A stretch of DNA of 24,293 nt from DAISWL01 sp036826375 (GTDB taxonomy: Bacteria; Patescibacteriota; Saccharimonadia; Saccharimonadales; HK-STAS-PATE-42). Made by a program: the position numbers and the translations under genes. This document shows, in pieces, positions 1 to 8,077 of this stretch. The notes below the pieces were generated by a model, which saw only the letters and a program-made list of their open reading frames with translations, was not told the origin of the DNA and did not search any database. The stretch's first letter is position 1. Every line of letters begins with the position of its first letter. The DNA is taken from positions 1 to 24,293 of the forward strand of contig DAISWL010000011.1 in assembly GCA_036826375.1 (NCBI GenBank). The letters run 5' to 3'.

Positions 1-44
1 GCTAGACTTACAGATCAGACAGCGGTACTGTTTGATGTACAGCC

Positions 45-1325
45 ATGCTGGACGAAAATACTCAACCACTTAAATACTGCCTGTACGCTCGAAAGTCTTC
101 CGAGTCTGACGAGCGTCAGGCAATGAGTATTGATTCACAATTAGCAGAAATGAGAGCCCTCGCCGAAAACGAGGGCTTAAACGTTGTATGCGAATTGCAG
201 GAGAGTCACTCAGCCAAAGACTCAGGAAAGCGACCTTTATATAACAAACTTCTGGACGGTCTCGACCATCAAGAGTACAACGCAATTTTAACGTGGGCTC
301 CAGACAGATTGAGTAGGAACGCAGGAGACTTGGGAGCGGTCGTAGATCTCATGGATCAACATAAACTCCTACATATACGAACTTATTCACAGACATTCAC
401 TAATAATCCAAATGAGAAATTCCTGCTCATGATCCTATGTTCTCAGGCCAAACTTGAGAACGACAACAAGAGTGTAAATGTTAAGCGAGGGATACGAAGC
501 AAATGTGAGCAAGGCTGGCGACCAGGCGTTGCACCACTCGGTTACATCAATAGAGCTTTCGGTGGGGTAAAAGATATCGTCCCTGATCCAGATCGAGCCA
601 AGATAGTGGCCGAGATGTTTCATAAAGCCGGGCATGATGGCTGGAGTGGCCGAAGGCTGAAAGCCTGGCTAGATGAACAAGAATTTACTGGCCGTTCTGG
701 CAAACCAGTCAGCATCAGCCAGATCCTTGTGATACTAAGTACACCTTTCTACTATGGCAAGTTCCAATACCCCGAAGCTCCTGATGCACCATGGTACCAA
801 GGAGCCCATAAACCACTGATCTCCAAAGAGCTTTACGATCTTGTCCAAGAAACCAGAGGGGTTTACAAAGGGGTTTGGGGCTCAAAGGTCTTCTCGTTCC
901 GAGGATTACTCACCTGCGGCAGGTGCGGTGCGGACATTACAGCTCAAGAAAAAGTTAAGCTCATCAAAAAGACTGGCGACTACAAACGCTTCGTCTACTA
1001 CAACTGCACTAGACGCAAAGATCCGAACTGTCCTGAGAAATATATTAACGAAGACAGACTGTGTCTTCTGCTTCAGGAATTCATTGAACAGAACTATAAA
1101 GATATCCGTATATCCAACAAGCTTCAGGCCAAAGTCGAGAAACACTACCACACAACTCAGACAGTGCTGGGTCACTATAAGATTGAGCAGGAACTGGATG
1201 AGCCGCTAGTTGAATATGCTCGCTACATACTGAGCAGAGGTACAGAGAACGATAGAACGGCATTTGCGGCCGGAATCGAGACCAAACTGCAGATCAAGGA
1301 ATCTCAGCTCTTATTTCAACAGTAA
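45..1325 (+). CDS. Serine recombinase (resolvase/invertase N-terminal plus recombinase and zinc-ribbon domains)
   Basis: This is a site-specific DNA recombinase of the serine family (426 aa), likely cutting and rejoining DNA at att-like sites. The N-terminal catalytic domain shows YARKSSESDERQ with the probable nucleophile Ser18, and WAPDRLSR (84-91) carrying conserved arginines. A linker follows, with RGIRSKCEQGWRPGVAPLGY (148-167), then the recombinase domain, then a zinc ribbon with Cys291/Cys294 and Cys321/Cys329. Only about 95 residues follow the ribbon, so it is at the short end for large serine recombinases and the coiled-coil tail is small. An in-frame TGA at 33-35 makes the ATG at 45 the first possible start; no clear Shine-Dalgarno is visible. 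It lacks the TAARCTTA word that fills the next 11 kb, and 10-bp direct repeats flank it, so it may be part of a mobile or integrated unit. Family is confident; target and role (integrase, invertase) are unknown. Confidence 0.9.
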   Translation: MLDENTQPLKYCLYARKSSESDERQAMSIDSQLAEMRALAENEGLNVVCELQESHSAKDSGKRPLYNKLLDGLDHQEYNAILTWAPDRLSRNAGDLGAVVDLMDQHKLLHIRTYSQTFTNNPNEKFLLMILCSQAKLENDNKSVNVKRGIRSKCEQGWRPGVAPLGYINRAFGGVKDIVPDPDRAKIVAEMFHKAGHDGWSGRRLKAWLDEQEFTGRSGKPVSISQILVILSTPFYYGKFQYPEAPDAPWYQGAHKPLISKELYDLVQETRGVYKGVWGSKVFSFRGLLTCGRCGADITAQEKVKLIKKTGDYKRFVYYNCTRRKDPNCPEKYINEDRLCLLLQEFIEQNYKDIRISNKLQAKVEKHYHTTQTVLGHYKIEQELDEPLVEYARYILSRGTENDRTAFAAGIETKLQIKESQLLFQQ

Positions 1326-1408
1326 CTCTCTTTTATTTGCCTAAATCAGGGACAGGTCATGGAAAAAGGTCGGTTTTATACGTGCTGTTCCACCATAGGC
1401 AAACAGGT

Positions 1409-1427
1409 CAGTTTCGGAACTGTTTTT
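1409..1427 (+). terminator. Possible weak terminator after the recombinase gene
   Basis: CAGTT, loop TCGG, AACTG, then five T. The stem is only 5 bp but has a tight tetraloop and lies about 85 bases after the recombinase stop. Sequence evidence only. Confidence 0.35.
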
Positions 1428-1548
1428 GAGGAGTTAACAGCTTGAAATAAGTCGTTTTTGCTGGTTCCAACATTTATTTAGTTTATTGGCTTATTAAGGA
1501 TTGGGTTCGAACTAATTAACAGATCAGAGGTGCTTTACAGAATAAGAA

Positions 1549-1572
1549 AGACCTGGTCTAGAAACCAGGTCT
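1549..1572 (-). terminator. Hairpin terminator downstream of tRNA-Asn
   Basis: AGACCTGGT (1549-1557) pairs with ACCAGGTCT (1564-1572) to give a 9-bp stem with a 6-base loop. Read on the minus strand it comes about 20 bases after the tRNA 3' end and is followed by TTTCTTATT, a T-rich but interrupted tail. It fits a rho-independent terminator for the tRNA. Confidence 0.6.
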
Positions 1573-1591
1573 ACCTCTGTTACAAAATTTC

Positions 1592-1666
1592 TGGCTCCGG
1601 GGGCCGGGCTCGAACCGGCGGCCAATTGGTTAACAGCCAACTGCTCTACCACTGAGCTACCCCGGA
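1592..1666 (-). tRNA. tRNA-Asn (anticodon GUU) with encoded CCA
   Basis: On the minus strand the acceptor arm TCCGGGG (5' end at 1666) pairs with CCCCGGA near the 3' end. The D arm is GCTC-AGTGGTA-GAGC. The anticodon arm GTTGG-CTGTTAA-CCAAT has anticodon GTT. The T arm GCCGG-TTCGAGC-CCGGC is perfect. A discriminator G and a template-encoded CCA (1592-1594) complete it. It delivers asparagine to the ribosome. It sits next to a recombinase gene, a common context for integration, but the tRNA itself looks intact and not split. Confidence 0.96.
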
Positions 1667-1733
1667 AGAAAGTGCTACCCTGAGGCTATAGTTTCAAAGT
1701 TTAGTGCCTTAAAAGCCCCAGGAAGTCTAAATA

Positions 1734-1742
1734 ATTATATCA
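1734..1742 (-). promoter_or_regulatory. Extended -10 promoter, probably for tRNA-Asn
   Basis: The minus strand reads TGATATAAT (1742 to 1734), an extended -10 element (TGnTATAAT). No convincing -35 is seen. It lies just after the stop of the upstream minus-strand gene at 1750 and about 65 bases before the tRNA 5' end, so transcription of the tRNA is the likely purpose. Confidence 0.45.
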
Positions 1743-1749
1743 CAACAAT

Positions 1750-3036
1750 TTACTTTTTTTGTAGAGCAATTCCAAAAAAACTCCACCACAGTAAAGTAAC
1801 AGATACATCAACCCAAACTGGTTGCATTAACCCCACAACTGCCAGAGCCAAACCCGATGCCCCCAAAGCCATAGAATTTACAGATTTAAGCTTAAATAGT
1901 TCAACAATAGCCCAGCAACTTATAAGTATAAACAAAACCCCTCCCAACCAGCCTAACTGCAAAAATATCTGCAAAAAATAATTTTCTACAATTTTAACTC
2001 CCGAGGCTGAACGAACCGATGCCGGCCCGGCGGAATCTAGGCCATAACCCATAGGTTTATTTTTAATTAAACTTAAGGCATCTTTGTATGATTGCACCCT
2101 GTTTTGATCTGAACTAGCACTACCGCCAACCCCTGGCTTATCATGAAAAATTGCAGTTTTAAAAGCATCGGTTTTAAAAATTGCTACTGAACTAATAACT
2201 AACAAAAAAGATGTTATCAGCCCGCCGACTAGCATCTTTTTGCTTAACTTAATATTAGTAAAGCCCCAAATAACTAAAATTAAAATTCCCCCCAACCAAG
2301 CTGAACGAGACCAAGTTAAAATTAAGTTTAGCGTTACCAGTAAAATTAAGCTTAGTGACGTTAATCTATCTTTTATTTTTTTAAAGTTGAAGATTAAAAA
2401 ACTGAATGGAATCAACAAAAAAGCTCCGTATGGGTTTGGGCCTCGCAAAAAAGATTGCGCTCTAACTAAACTGGTTCCATCAACAGTTGAAATTGGTTTT
2501 ATTGGCGATGATCCATAACCCAAGAAAGATAATACATCAGGGTAGAAAAACTGAACTAATCCGAATATTAAAATCACAAATAAACTAAGCTTAATTATTT
2601 TTTCTGAATATAAATCTGAAAACTTAATTCCAGACATTCTAAAACTTAAATAAACAAAAGCGAATCTGGTTGAGCTTAAAAATCCCTGACCCAAGCTTAA
2701 GTTTAAGTTGGGGGAGGCTAATCCCCAAATTACATAAATCAAACTTATGGCCAGATAGATCCAAACTAAACAATCTAACTTGTTTTTTACTAGATGCACC
2801 ATCTCCCCAGATTTAAACTTATTTAAAATCAGAATTAAAAAAGAGGTTAGAATAACAAAATCTGGCAAAGCCGCAAAATAGATGTACCCGCCGCCAAATA
2901 ATCTGTTCAAAATAACAGAGATGGGCGCAATAAACAGTGCTAGCACTAAACTTAATTTCAGCAATTCTTTAGATAGGTTGAATCTATTCTGGTTTATTGA
3001 AGAAGTTGGCGGCATCTTTAACTTTTTGGCTATCAT
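1750..3036 (-). CDS. O-antigen ligase/polymerase-like membrane protein (Wzy_C/WaaL family)
   Basis: This is a polytopic membrane protein (428 aa) with about 10-12 hydrophobic segments. The central motif TWSRSAWLGGILIL (241-254) and the preceding RAQSFLRGPNPYGAFLLIP (192-210) are the pattern of the O-antigen ligase/polymerase family, which moves lipid-linked glycans onto an acceptor or polymerises them outside the cytoplasmic membrane. CPR cells are not expected to make LPS, so the acceptor is probably another surface polymer or protein; that is inference. It overlaps the end of the manC-like gene by 53 bases if translated from 3036. An ATG at 3015 (MPPTSSINQN) also lies inside the overlap, so the start is uncertain. 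Several TAARCTTA copies lie within it. The family call is good, but ligase versus polymerase cannot be told apart from sequence. Confidence 0.8.
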   Translation of the reverse strand: MIAKKLKMPPTSSINQNRFNLSKELLKLSLVLALFIAPISVILNRLFGGGYIYFAALPDFVILTSFLILILNKFKSGEMVHLVKNKLDCLVWIYLAISLIYVIWGLASPNLNLSLGQGFLSSTRFAFVYLSFRMSGIKFSDLYSEKIIKLSLFVILIFGLVQFFYPDVLSFLGYGSSPIKPISTVDGTSLVRAQSFLRGPNPYGAFLLIPFSFLIFNFKKIKDRLTSLSLILLVTLNLILTWSRSAWLGGILILVIWGFTNIKLSKKMLVGGLITSFLLVISSVAIFKTDAFKTAIFHDKPGVGGSASSDQNRVQSYKDALSLIKNKPMGYGLDSAGPASVRSASGVKIVENYFLQIFLQLGWLGGVLFILISCWAIVELFKLKSVNSMALGASGLALAVVGLMQPVWVDVSVTLLWWSFFGIALQKK

Positions 3037-4045
3037 TAAGTTTAATTATAGCAGTGCCGTTTTGGGTGCTAACAACTGCTACGTTATCTAGCCCGATAAC
3101 AGCAATTGGTTTATCCGTTTTATTATTAATATAAGTGTTTTTGTTGCCATCGCTATAAATTAAGTTTTGGTTACCGTTGATGCTAACCCCAGATTCATCT
3201 TTAGTACTAATATGATGGACATCTTCAAGGCTGCCCACATCTAGCCAATCAAAGTTAGCTCCAACTACAATCATATCGTTTAATTTTTCATTCAGGGCGG
3301 TATCAATGGGCTCATTTTTAAAGTTCAAAAATATCTTGTTAACCTGATTTATATCAGAGGCACACTCTATCAATTCTATTTGTTCTAGCCAGTGTTTATC
3401 TACGCCTGGTTTTTGAAGATTAAGCTTAAGGTTTTTATAATTAGAGATGATATAACCCGTGTTCCATAAGTAATCTCCGCTTGTAGTATATTCGGTGGCT
3501 AATTTAAAATCGGGCTTTTCTTTAAAAGCGCTAACTTGATGTGATGATCCTGCGTAATCTAGTTTTTCGCCTTTTTTGATGTGGCCCATTCCGGTGTGAG
3601 GGTAGAGTGGCTCGCTTCCGATAACCGTAATCACTTGGTTTTTTAAAGCTACTTTTTCGGCTAAACTTAAGGTTTCTTTCAAGCCATTTAAATTATTAAT
3701 ATGATGATCTGCCCATAAGCTGGCCACTACCTCATCTTCACCGAATTTTTTAGCGATTAAACTTAAGGCCGTTATTATTGCCGCCATAGTATTTTTTCTG
3801 GCAGGCTCAACAATTATGTTTTCAGAGTCTATCTCGGGAATCTGTTTTTCTATTAAATGGCCGTGGCTTAATTCGGTAGCTATAAATATTTTATCTAGGC
3901 TGGTTATTTTTCTAGCTCTATTAAAAGATTCCCGAATTAAGCTTAAACCCTGACCGGTAACATCTATTAACTGTTTTGGGTAATCGGGCGTTGAAAGAGG
4001 CCACAACCTTGTGCCCTTTCCACCCGCTACAATTAAAATAATCAT
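2984..4045 (-). CDS. manC: Mannose-1-phosphate guanylyltransferase
   Basis: This cytoplasmic nucleotidyltransferase (353 aa) should make GDP-mannose from mannose-1-phosphate and GTP. The N-terminal pyrophosphorylase signature is AGGKGTRLWPLSTPDYPKQL (7-26), with the activating Arg and Lys. Further conserved points are EPARKNTMAAI (about 81-91), GMGHI and FKEKPDF in the middle, and WNTGYI near residue 190, all typical of the GMP family. The length fits the single-domain form without the isomerase domain of bifunctional ManC/AlgA. It is divergent from manB, which makes its substrate, so the pair forms a GDP-mannose module. The next gene downstream (O-antigen-ligase-like) overlaps its 3' end, suggesting translational coupling. 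The ATG at 4045 is supported by a TATACT -10-like box just upstream. Confidence 0.9.
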   Translation of the reverse strand: MIILIVAGGKGTRLWPLSTPDYPKQLIDVTGQGLSLIRESFNRARKITSLDKIFIATELSHGHLIEKQIPEIDSENIIVEPARKNTMAAIITALSLIAKKFGEDEVVASLWADHHINNLNGLKETLSLAEKVALKNQVITVIGSEPLYPHTGMGHIKKGEKLDYAGSSHQVSAFKEKPDFKLATEYTTSGDYLWNTGYIISNYKNLKLNLQKPGVDKHWLEQIELIECASDINQVNKIFLNFKNEPIDTALNEKLNDMIVVGANFDWLDVGSLEDVHHISTKDESGVSINGNQNLIYSDGNKNTYINNKTDKPIAVIGLDNVAVVSTQNGTAIIKLNDSQKVKDAANFFNKPE

Positions 4046-4112
4046 TAAGCTTAGTATAGCATTTGTGTTAAAGTTAAAGAGTAGATAGACTTAAATTTTG
4101 GAGGGAAGCAGA
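4046..4112. promoter_or_regulatory. Divergent intergenic region between manC and manB
   Basis: This 67-bp gap should hold promoters for both directions. For manC, the minus strand has TATACT at 4058-4053, seven bases from the ATG. For manB I see no strong -10. A TAAGCTTA copy (4046-4053) overlaps the manC -10-like box and touches its start codon. The manB Shine-Dalgarno GGAGG is at 4100-4104, eight bases before the ATG at 4113. Confidence 0.4.
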
Positions 4113-5483
4113 ATGTTGTTTAATTTTAGTGATGAAGTTTTTAATATTTTTAAAGCCTACGATATTAGAGGCAAAGTTGGCTCTGAATTAACCCCAGAGT
4201 TAGCTGAAGCCGTAGGCATTGCTTTTGGTAACTGGCTGCCTGAAAATGGCCCCGTAGCCATAGGCTACGATATGCGCCCAGATAGTAAAGAATTAGCTGA
4301 AAGCCTAATTAAGGGACTAAACTTAAGCGGCAGAGATGTCATAAACATTGGTCTTGTACCTAGTGATGTAATATATTTTGCCGTTGGCAGCCTAAACTGT
4401 GCCGGTGGCGCAGTTGTAACCGCAAGTCACAATCCTGGTGAATATAACGGAATCAAGCTCTGCAGAGAAGGCGCTGGGGGGATTAGCATAGAAAGTGGCC
4501 TGCAAGAAATCAGGGATTTAATTAAGTTTAATAAACTAAAACAATCAGATAAACCCGGTACCACAACTAAACAAGATGTAAAAAATGCCTGGATACAGCA
4601 CGTTTTAAGTTTTGTTGAAATTAATAATATGAAGCCTTTTAAAATTGCAGTTGATGCCGGCAACGGAATGGCCGGAGCAGTGATACCAATCTTACAAAAA
4701 TACTTACCTTGGCAGGTTACTGAAATGTATTATGAACTTGATGGAACTTTCCCTAACCACCCCGCAAGCCCAATTGAAATTGAAAACTTACAAGATTTAA
4801 TCAAAAAAATTAAAGAAGAAGAACTAGATTTCGGCATTGCCTTCGATGGTGACGGTGATAGAGCATTTCTAGTAGATGAACTTGGTAACCAAATATCTGG
4901 CTCTACCTTAACTGCAATTCTAGCTGATTACTACCTTAAGCTTGGGCCCGGTTCAACTATAATTTGCAATGCCATCTGCGGTAAAGATGCCAAAGATGTA
5001 GTTTTAAGAAACGGCGGTAAATTTGTTAGGTCTAAAGTTGGGCATAGTTTTATAAAAACTGATATGAGAATATACGATGCCGTATTTGCCGGAGAACACA
5101 GCGGTCATTATTATTTTAGAGATAATTTTTATGCCGATAGCGGATTAATTGCTGCTGTAGTAGCTGCTTACGCCCTAGGCTTAAGCGGAAAAAAACTAAG
5201 CGAGTTTGCTAGCAGATATTCAACTTACCCTAGCATTCAGGAAACTAATTTTGAAGTTGAAGATAAGCAAGCTGTGATAGATCGGGTTAAAGCTGAATTT
5301 AGAGATGAACATATAGACGAGCTGGATGGAATCTCCGTTACCTTTACCTCCGGCGCCTGGCTAAACTTAAGGCCCTCAAACACCGAACCTCTGCTGAGGC
5401 TAAATGCCGAGGCCAACTCCAGAACAGAGTTAGACAAGATAGTTAGCAAAGTAAAAGATATCGTAGAGGCTTCAGTTCAATGA
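4113..5483 (+). CDS. manB: Phosphomannomutase/phosphoglucomutase
   Basis: This alpha-D-phosphohexomutase (456 aa from the chosen start) interconverts the 6- and 1-phosphates of mannose or glucose, feeding GDP-mannose and, through glucose-1-phosphate, dTDP-rhamnose and UDP-sugars. The catalytic phosphoserine loop TASHNP has Ser at about 105. The metal loop DGDGDR lies at about 245-250. The sugar-binding GEHSGHYYF and the phosphate-binding RPSNTEPLLRLNAEA at the C-terminus are all present, so all four domains are intact. A TTG at 4098 extends the frame by five codons. I prefer ATG 4113 because GGAGG precedes it at good spacing and the protein then begins at the usual point. It heads the plus-strand operon, and its TGA overlaps the galE ATG (ATGA). 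Confidence 0.92.
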   Translation: MLFNFSDEVFNIFKAYDIRGKVGSELTPELAEAVGIAFGNWLPENGPVAIGYDMRPDSKELAESLIKGLNLSGRDVINIGLVPSDVIYFAVGSLNCAGGAVVTASHNPGEYNGIKLCREGAGGISIESGLQEIRDLIKFNKLKQSDKPGTTTKQDVKNAWIQHVLSFVEINNMKPFKIAVDAGNGMAGAVIPILQKYLPWQVTEMYYELDGTFPNHPASPIEIENLQDLIKKIKEEELDFGIAFDGDGDRAFLVDELGNQISGSTLTAILADYYLKLGPGSTIICNAICGKDAKDVVLRNGGKFVRSKVGHSFIKTDMRIYDAVFAGEHSGHYYFRDNFYADSGLIAAVVAAYALGLSGKKLSEFASRYSTYPSIQETNFEVEDKQAVIDRVKAEFRDEHIDELDGISVTFTSGAWLNLRPSNTEPLLRLNAEANSRTELDKIVSKVKDIVEASVQ

Positions 5484-6484
5484 AAACAATTTTAATCACC
5501 GGCGGCCTTGGTTTTATAGGCTCTCACACCGCAGTGGAGCTTTTTGAAAGCGGCTATAAAGTAGTAATTATAGATAATTTAAGCAATACTAAACTTAAGG
5601 TTCTTGATAGCATTGAAGATATATCCGGCCAGAAACCTAAGTTCTATCAACTAGATGTACTCAATACCCCCGCTCTAACTAAAATCTTAAAAGATGAAGC
5701 CGTTGATAGCGTCATCCATTTTGCAGCCTTAAAATCGGTTGAAGAATCAATCGCAAAACCTGCCGAATATTACAAAAATAATATTGGCGGGTTATTAAGT
5801 TTAATCGAGGCGATGCAATCTGCCGATGTCAAAAATCTAATTTTTTCTAGCTCAGCCACAGTTTACGGATCTGAGAATGAATCCCCGGTTAGTGAAGATG
5901 CCCCTATCGGCAAAGCTTTGAACCCTTATGGTCAAACTAAAATTATGGGCGAGCAAATTCTGAATGATTTAAGTTTAAGTGACCCTAACTGGAATATTAC
6001 ACTTCTCAGGTACTTTAACCCCGTTGGCTCTCATCTATCTGGCCTACTGGGTGATGATCCCTCGCTGCCACCAACTAATTTAATGCCGATTTTAATGAGA
6101 GTAGCTAGCGGTGAAATGAAAGAGCTAAAAATTTTTGGCGATGATTACCCAACCAAAGATGGCACAGCCGTTAGAGATTACATCCACGTGCTAGATTTAG
6201 CCCGCGGCCATATTGCCGCATTAAAGAATGCTAACGCTGGAATCAAGATCTACAACCTCGGAACCGGAACAGGTTACACGGTTATGGAGATGCTAAAGAC
6301 CTTTGAGCGTGTTAACAACCTTAAACTTAAGTTTGTAGTTGCCCCAAGAAGAGATGGCGATTTGGCAATCAGCTATTCTAACCCATCAAAAGTTGAACAC
6401 GAACTAGGCTGGAAGGCTAACTTAAGCTTAGATCAAATGTGTAAAAGCGCGTGGGAGTTTTATAGGAAAAGCCAAAATCTTTAG
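5480..6484 (+). CDS. galE: UDP-glucose 4-epimerase
   Basis: This short-chain dehydrogenase/reductase-type epimerase (334 aa) interconverts UDP-glucose and UDP-galactose using bound NAD. The Rossmann motif GGLGFIGSH is at 8-16, SSSATVYG at 123-130, the catalytic Tyr150-x3-Lys154 in YGQTK, and RYFNPVGSH followed by LLGDDP is characteristic of GalE rather than of RmlB-type dehydratases. The length matches the family. It is translationally coupled to manB by a 4-base ATGA overlap. It supplies UDP-galactose (or UDP-GalNAc, since specificity cannot be read here) to the glycan pathway encoded around it. Confidence 0.92.
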   Translation: MKTILITGGLGFIGSHTAVELFESGYKVVIIDNLSNTKLKVLDSIEDISGQKPKFYQLDVLNTPALTKILKDEAVDSVIHFAALKSVEESIAKPAEYYKNNIGGLLSLIEAMQSADVKNLIFSSSATVYGSENESPVSEDAPIGKALNPYGQTKIMGEQILNDLSLSDPNWNITLLRYFNPVGSHLSGLLGDDPSLPPTNLMPILMRVASGEMKELKIFGDDYPTKDGTAVRDYIHVLDLARGHIAALKNANAGIKIYNLGTGTGYTVMEMLKTFERVNNLKLKFVVAPRRDGDLAISYSNPSKVEHELGWKANLSLDQMCKSAWEFYRKSQNL

Positions 6485-6494
6485 CCTACTTTGA

Positions 6495-6511
6495 TGCTAT
6501 AATTAAACTTA
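6495..6511 (+). promoter_or_regulatory. Extended -10 promoter giving a leaderless rmlB transcript, with overlapping TAAACTTA
   Basis: TGCTATAAT (6495-6503) is an extended -10 only nine bases before the rmlB ATG at 6513. TAAACTTA fills 6504-6511 between them, and there is no Shine-Dalgarno. If used, the mRNA would start at or within a few bases of the ATG. This would be an internal promoter of the operon. Confidence 0.5.
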
Positions 6512-6512
6512 A

Positions 6513-7520
6513 ATGAAAACTATTCTAATCACAGGCGGAGCGGGATTTATCGGATCCAACTTTGCGCATCTTATTGCCAAAAAATACCCTGATTACAAAA
6601 TAATAATAGTAGATAAGCTTAATCAACAGGGGCGCAGAGAAAACTTAAAAGATATTGAAGGCAAGATTGATTTTCATCAGTTCGATTTAATTGACTATCA
6701 AAAGCTAGAGGAAATCTTTAAAAATAACAACATAAATTTTGTTGCCCACTTCGCAGCCGAAACTAATGTTGATAGAAGTATTGAAAACCCGTTAGAGTTT
6801 GTGAATTCAAACGTTGTTGCTACTCAAAATTTACTAAGCTTAAGTGTTAAATATAGGGTTGAGCGATTCCACCACGTTTCAACAGATGAAGTTTTCGGTG
6901 AACTGCCGCTTGACCCTGAGTTTAAGTTTAGTGAAGATACCCCTTACGATCCTCGCAGCCCCTATAGCGCCACCAAAGCCGGGAGTGATCATCTAGTTAA
7001 AGCCTACTTCCACACTTATGGCCTACCAATTACCATCAGTAATTGTTCAAACAACTACGGGCCCTACCAGGTTCCGGAAAATATTGTTCCCCTATTTGCC
7101 CTATTTGCCTTGAGCGGTAAAGATTTAACAATTTACGGTGATGGAAAATCTGTACGTGATTATTTGTATGTAGAAGATCACTGTCGAGCAATTGATTTGA
7201 TTATGCATCAAGGCAAGCCTGGTGAAACCTACTGCGTGGGCGGAGGAGCTGAAAAAAACGGTATTGAAATTGCCGATGCTATTTTAAGCGCCATGCCGGA
7301 ATCTCAATCGCAGAAAAAATTTGTTACAGATAGGCCTGGTCACGATAGACGCTATGCCATTGATTACACTAAACTTAAAACTGAACTTGGCTATACCCCA
7401 AGCGTAACTTTTGAAGAAGGCCTAGAAAAAACTGTTCAGTGGTATAAAAATAATGAGTGGTGGTGGAAACCAATTATAGAAGATTTATACGTACCGGATT
7501 TTTTGAAAGGAAAAAATTAA
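6513..7520 (+). CDS. rmlB: dTDP-glucose 4,6-dehydratase
   Basis: This enzyme (335 aa) converts dTDP-glucose to dTDP-4-keto-6-deoxyglucose, the second step of dTDP-L-rhamnose synthesis. It has the NAD-binding GGAGFIGSN (8-16), the catalytic STDEVFGE with Asp125/Glu126, the Tyr151-x3-Lys155 pair in YSATK, and the RmlB hallmark NCSNNYGPYQVPENIVPLF. The C-terminal DRPGHDRRYAID is also typical. Length and all active-site residues are normal. It follows galE by 28 bases, in which an extended -10 and a TAAACTTA word take the place of a ribosome binding site. Its stop codon lies inside a TAAGTTTA word (7518-7525), directly before the Nudix gene. Confidence 0.95.
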   Translation: MKTILITGGAGFIGSNFAHLIAKKYPDYKIIIVDKLNQQGRRENLKDIEGKIDFHQFDLIDYQKLEEIFKNNNINFVAHFAAETNVDRSIENPLEFVNSNVVATQNLLSLSVKYRVERFHHVSTDEVFGELPLDPEFKFSEDTPYDPRSPYSATKAGSDHLVKAYFHTYGLPITISNCSNNYGPYQVPENIVPLFALFALSGKDLTIYGDGKSVRDYLYVEDHCRAIDLIMHQGKPGETYCVGGGAEKNGIEIADAILSAMPESQSQKKFVTDRPGHDRRYAIDYTKLKTELGYTPSVTFEEGLEKTVQWYKNNEWWWKPIIEDLYVPDFLKGKN

Positions 7521-7525
7521 GTTTA

Positions 7526-8077
7526 ATGACCAATGTATTAAGGCCTACCGATGTTAAATTCTGCGCCTGGTGCTCATCTGAAATGAAATGGCAAGATGAT
7601 AAATCGTTCGCTACCTGCGAGGAATGTGGGAGAAAACTATTTCCAAACCATAAACCCTGTACAGCGATAATTCTTGAATCTGAAAATAAGATTCTACTAG
7701 TACGCAGGAATACCGAGCCCAAAAAAGGATTTCTAGATTTACCTGGTGGATTCATAGATATAACAGATTTAAGCGCAGAAGAAGGCGCATCAAGAGAAGC
7801 CAAAGAAGAATTAGGCTTAAACTTAACCGTTGAAAGATTGAAATACATAGGCTCTAACACTGATAATTCTTACGTTTACCAGGATATGGGTACGCCTAAT
7901 CTCATCTTCTATTATTCTATCAGTCTAACCACCGAGGAAGCTAATTCCATTAAACTAGATTCTGAAAATTCTGAATTTATTTGGGTTAAACTTAATGAGA
8001 TAGAAAATCACCAGCTAGCTTTTGATTGCTTTTGGGAGATTATAGAAAAATTTAAAGAAGGGTTAAGCTTGAAATGA
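7526..8077 (+). CDS. Nudix hydrolase with N-terminal zinc ribbon
   Basis: This protein of 183 aa has an N-terminal CxxC...CxxC ribbon (CAWCSSEM and CEECGRKL) and a Nudix domain with LPGGF and REAKEELGL. The first half of the Nudix box is slightly off consensus: Asp stands where the first Glu is usual and the spacing to REAxEE is one residue long. Zinc-ribbon Nudix proteins of the NADH-pyrophosphatase type hydrolyse nucleoside diphosphates linked to other groups; the substrate here is unknown. The frame is open back to 7457 inside rmlB, but I take ATG 7526, which is five bases after the rmlB stop and starts MTNVLRPTDV. The 3' end overlaps the rmlC ATG by four bases. A house-cleaning or NDP-sugar-regulating role in the rhamnose operon is inference. 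Confidence 0.85.
   Translation: MTNVLRPTDVKFCAWCSSEMKWQDDKSFATCEECGRKLFPNHKPCTAIILESENKILLVRRNTEPKKGFLDLPGGFIDITDLSAEEGASREAKEELGLNLTVERLKYIGSNTDNSYVYQDMGTPNLIFYYSISLTTEEANSIKLDSENSEFIWVKLNEIENHQLAFDCFWEIIEKFKEGLSLK

Larger units (their letters stand above)
10..1528. repeat. 10-bp direct repeat flanking the recombinase gene (10-19 and 1519-1528)
   Basis: ACAGATCAGA occurs just before the recombinase gene (10-19) and again about 190 bases after its stop (1519-1528). The context TNACAGATCAGA matches on both sides. Serine recombinases leave short direct repeats as att cores, so this could mark the ends of a small element. The repeat is short and could be chance. The stretch 1326-1548 between gene and hairpin holds no other feature that I can support. 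Confidence 0.3.

Noticed and set aside
1502..1511. GGGTTCGAAC resembling the T-loop of a tRNA fragment on the plus strand
   Set aside because: The flanking bases cannot form a T-stem and no acceptor or anticodon arm is nearby.
4098..4112. TTG start for the phosphomannomutase
   Set aside because: GGAGG lies between the TTG and the ATG at 4113 at correct spacing for the ATG, so the upstream codons overlap the ribosome site.
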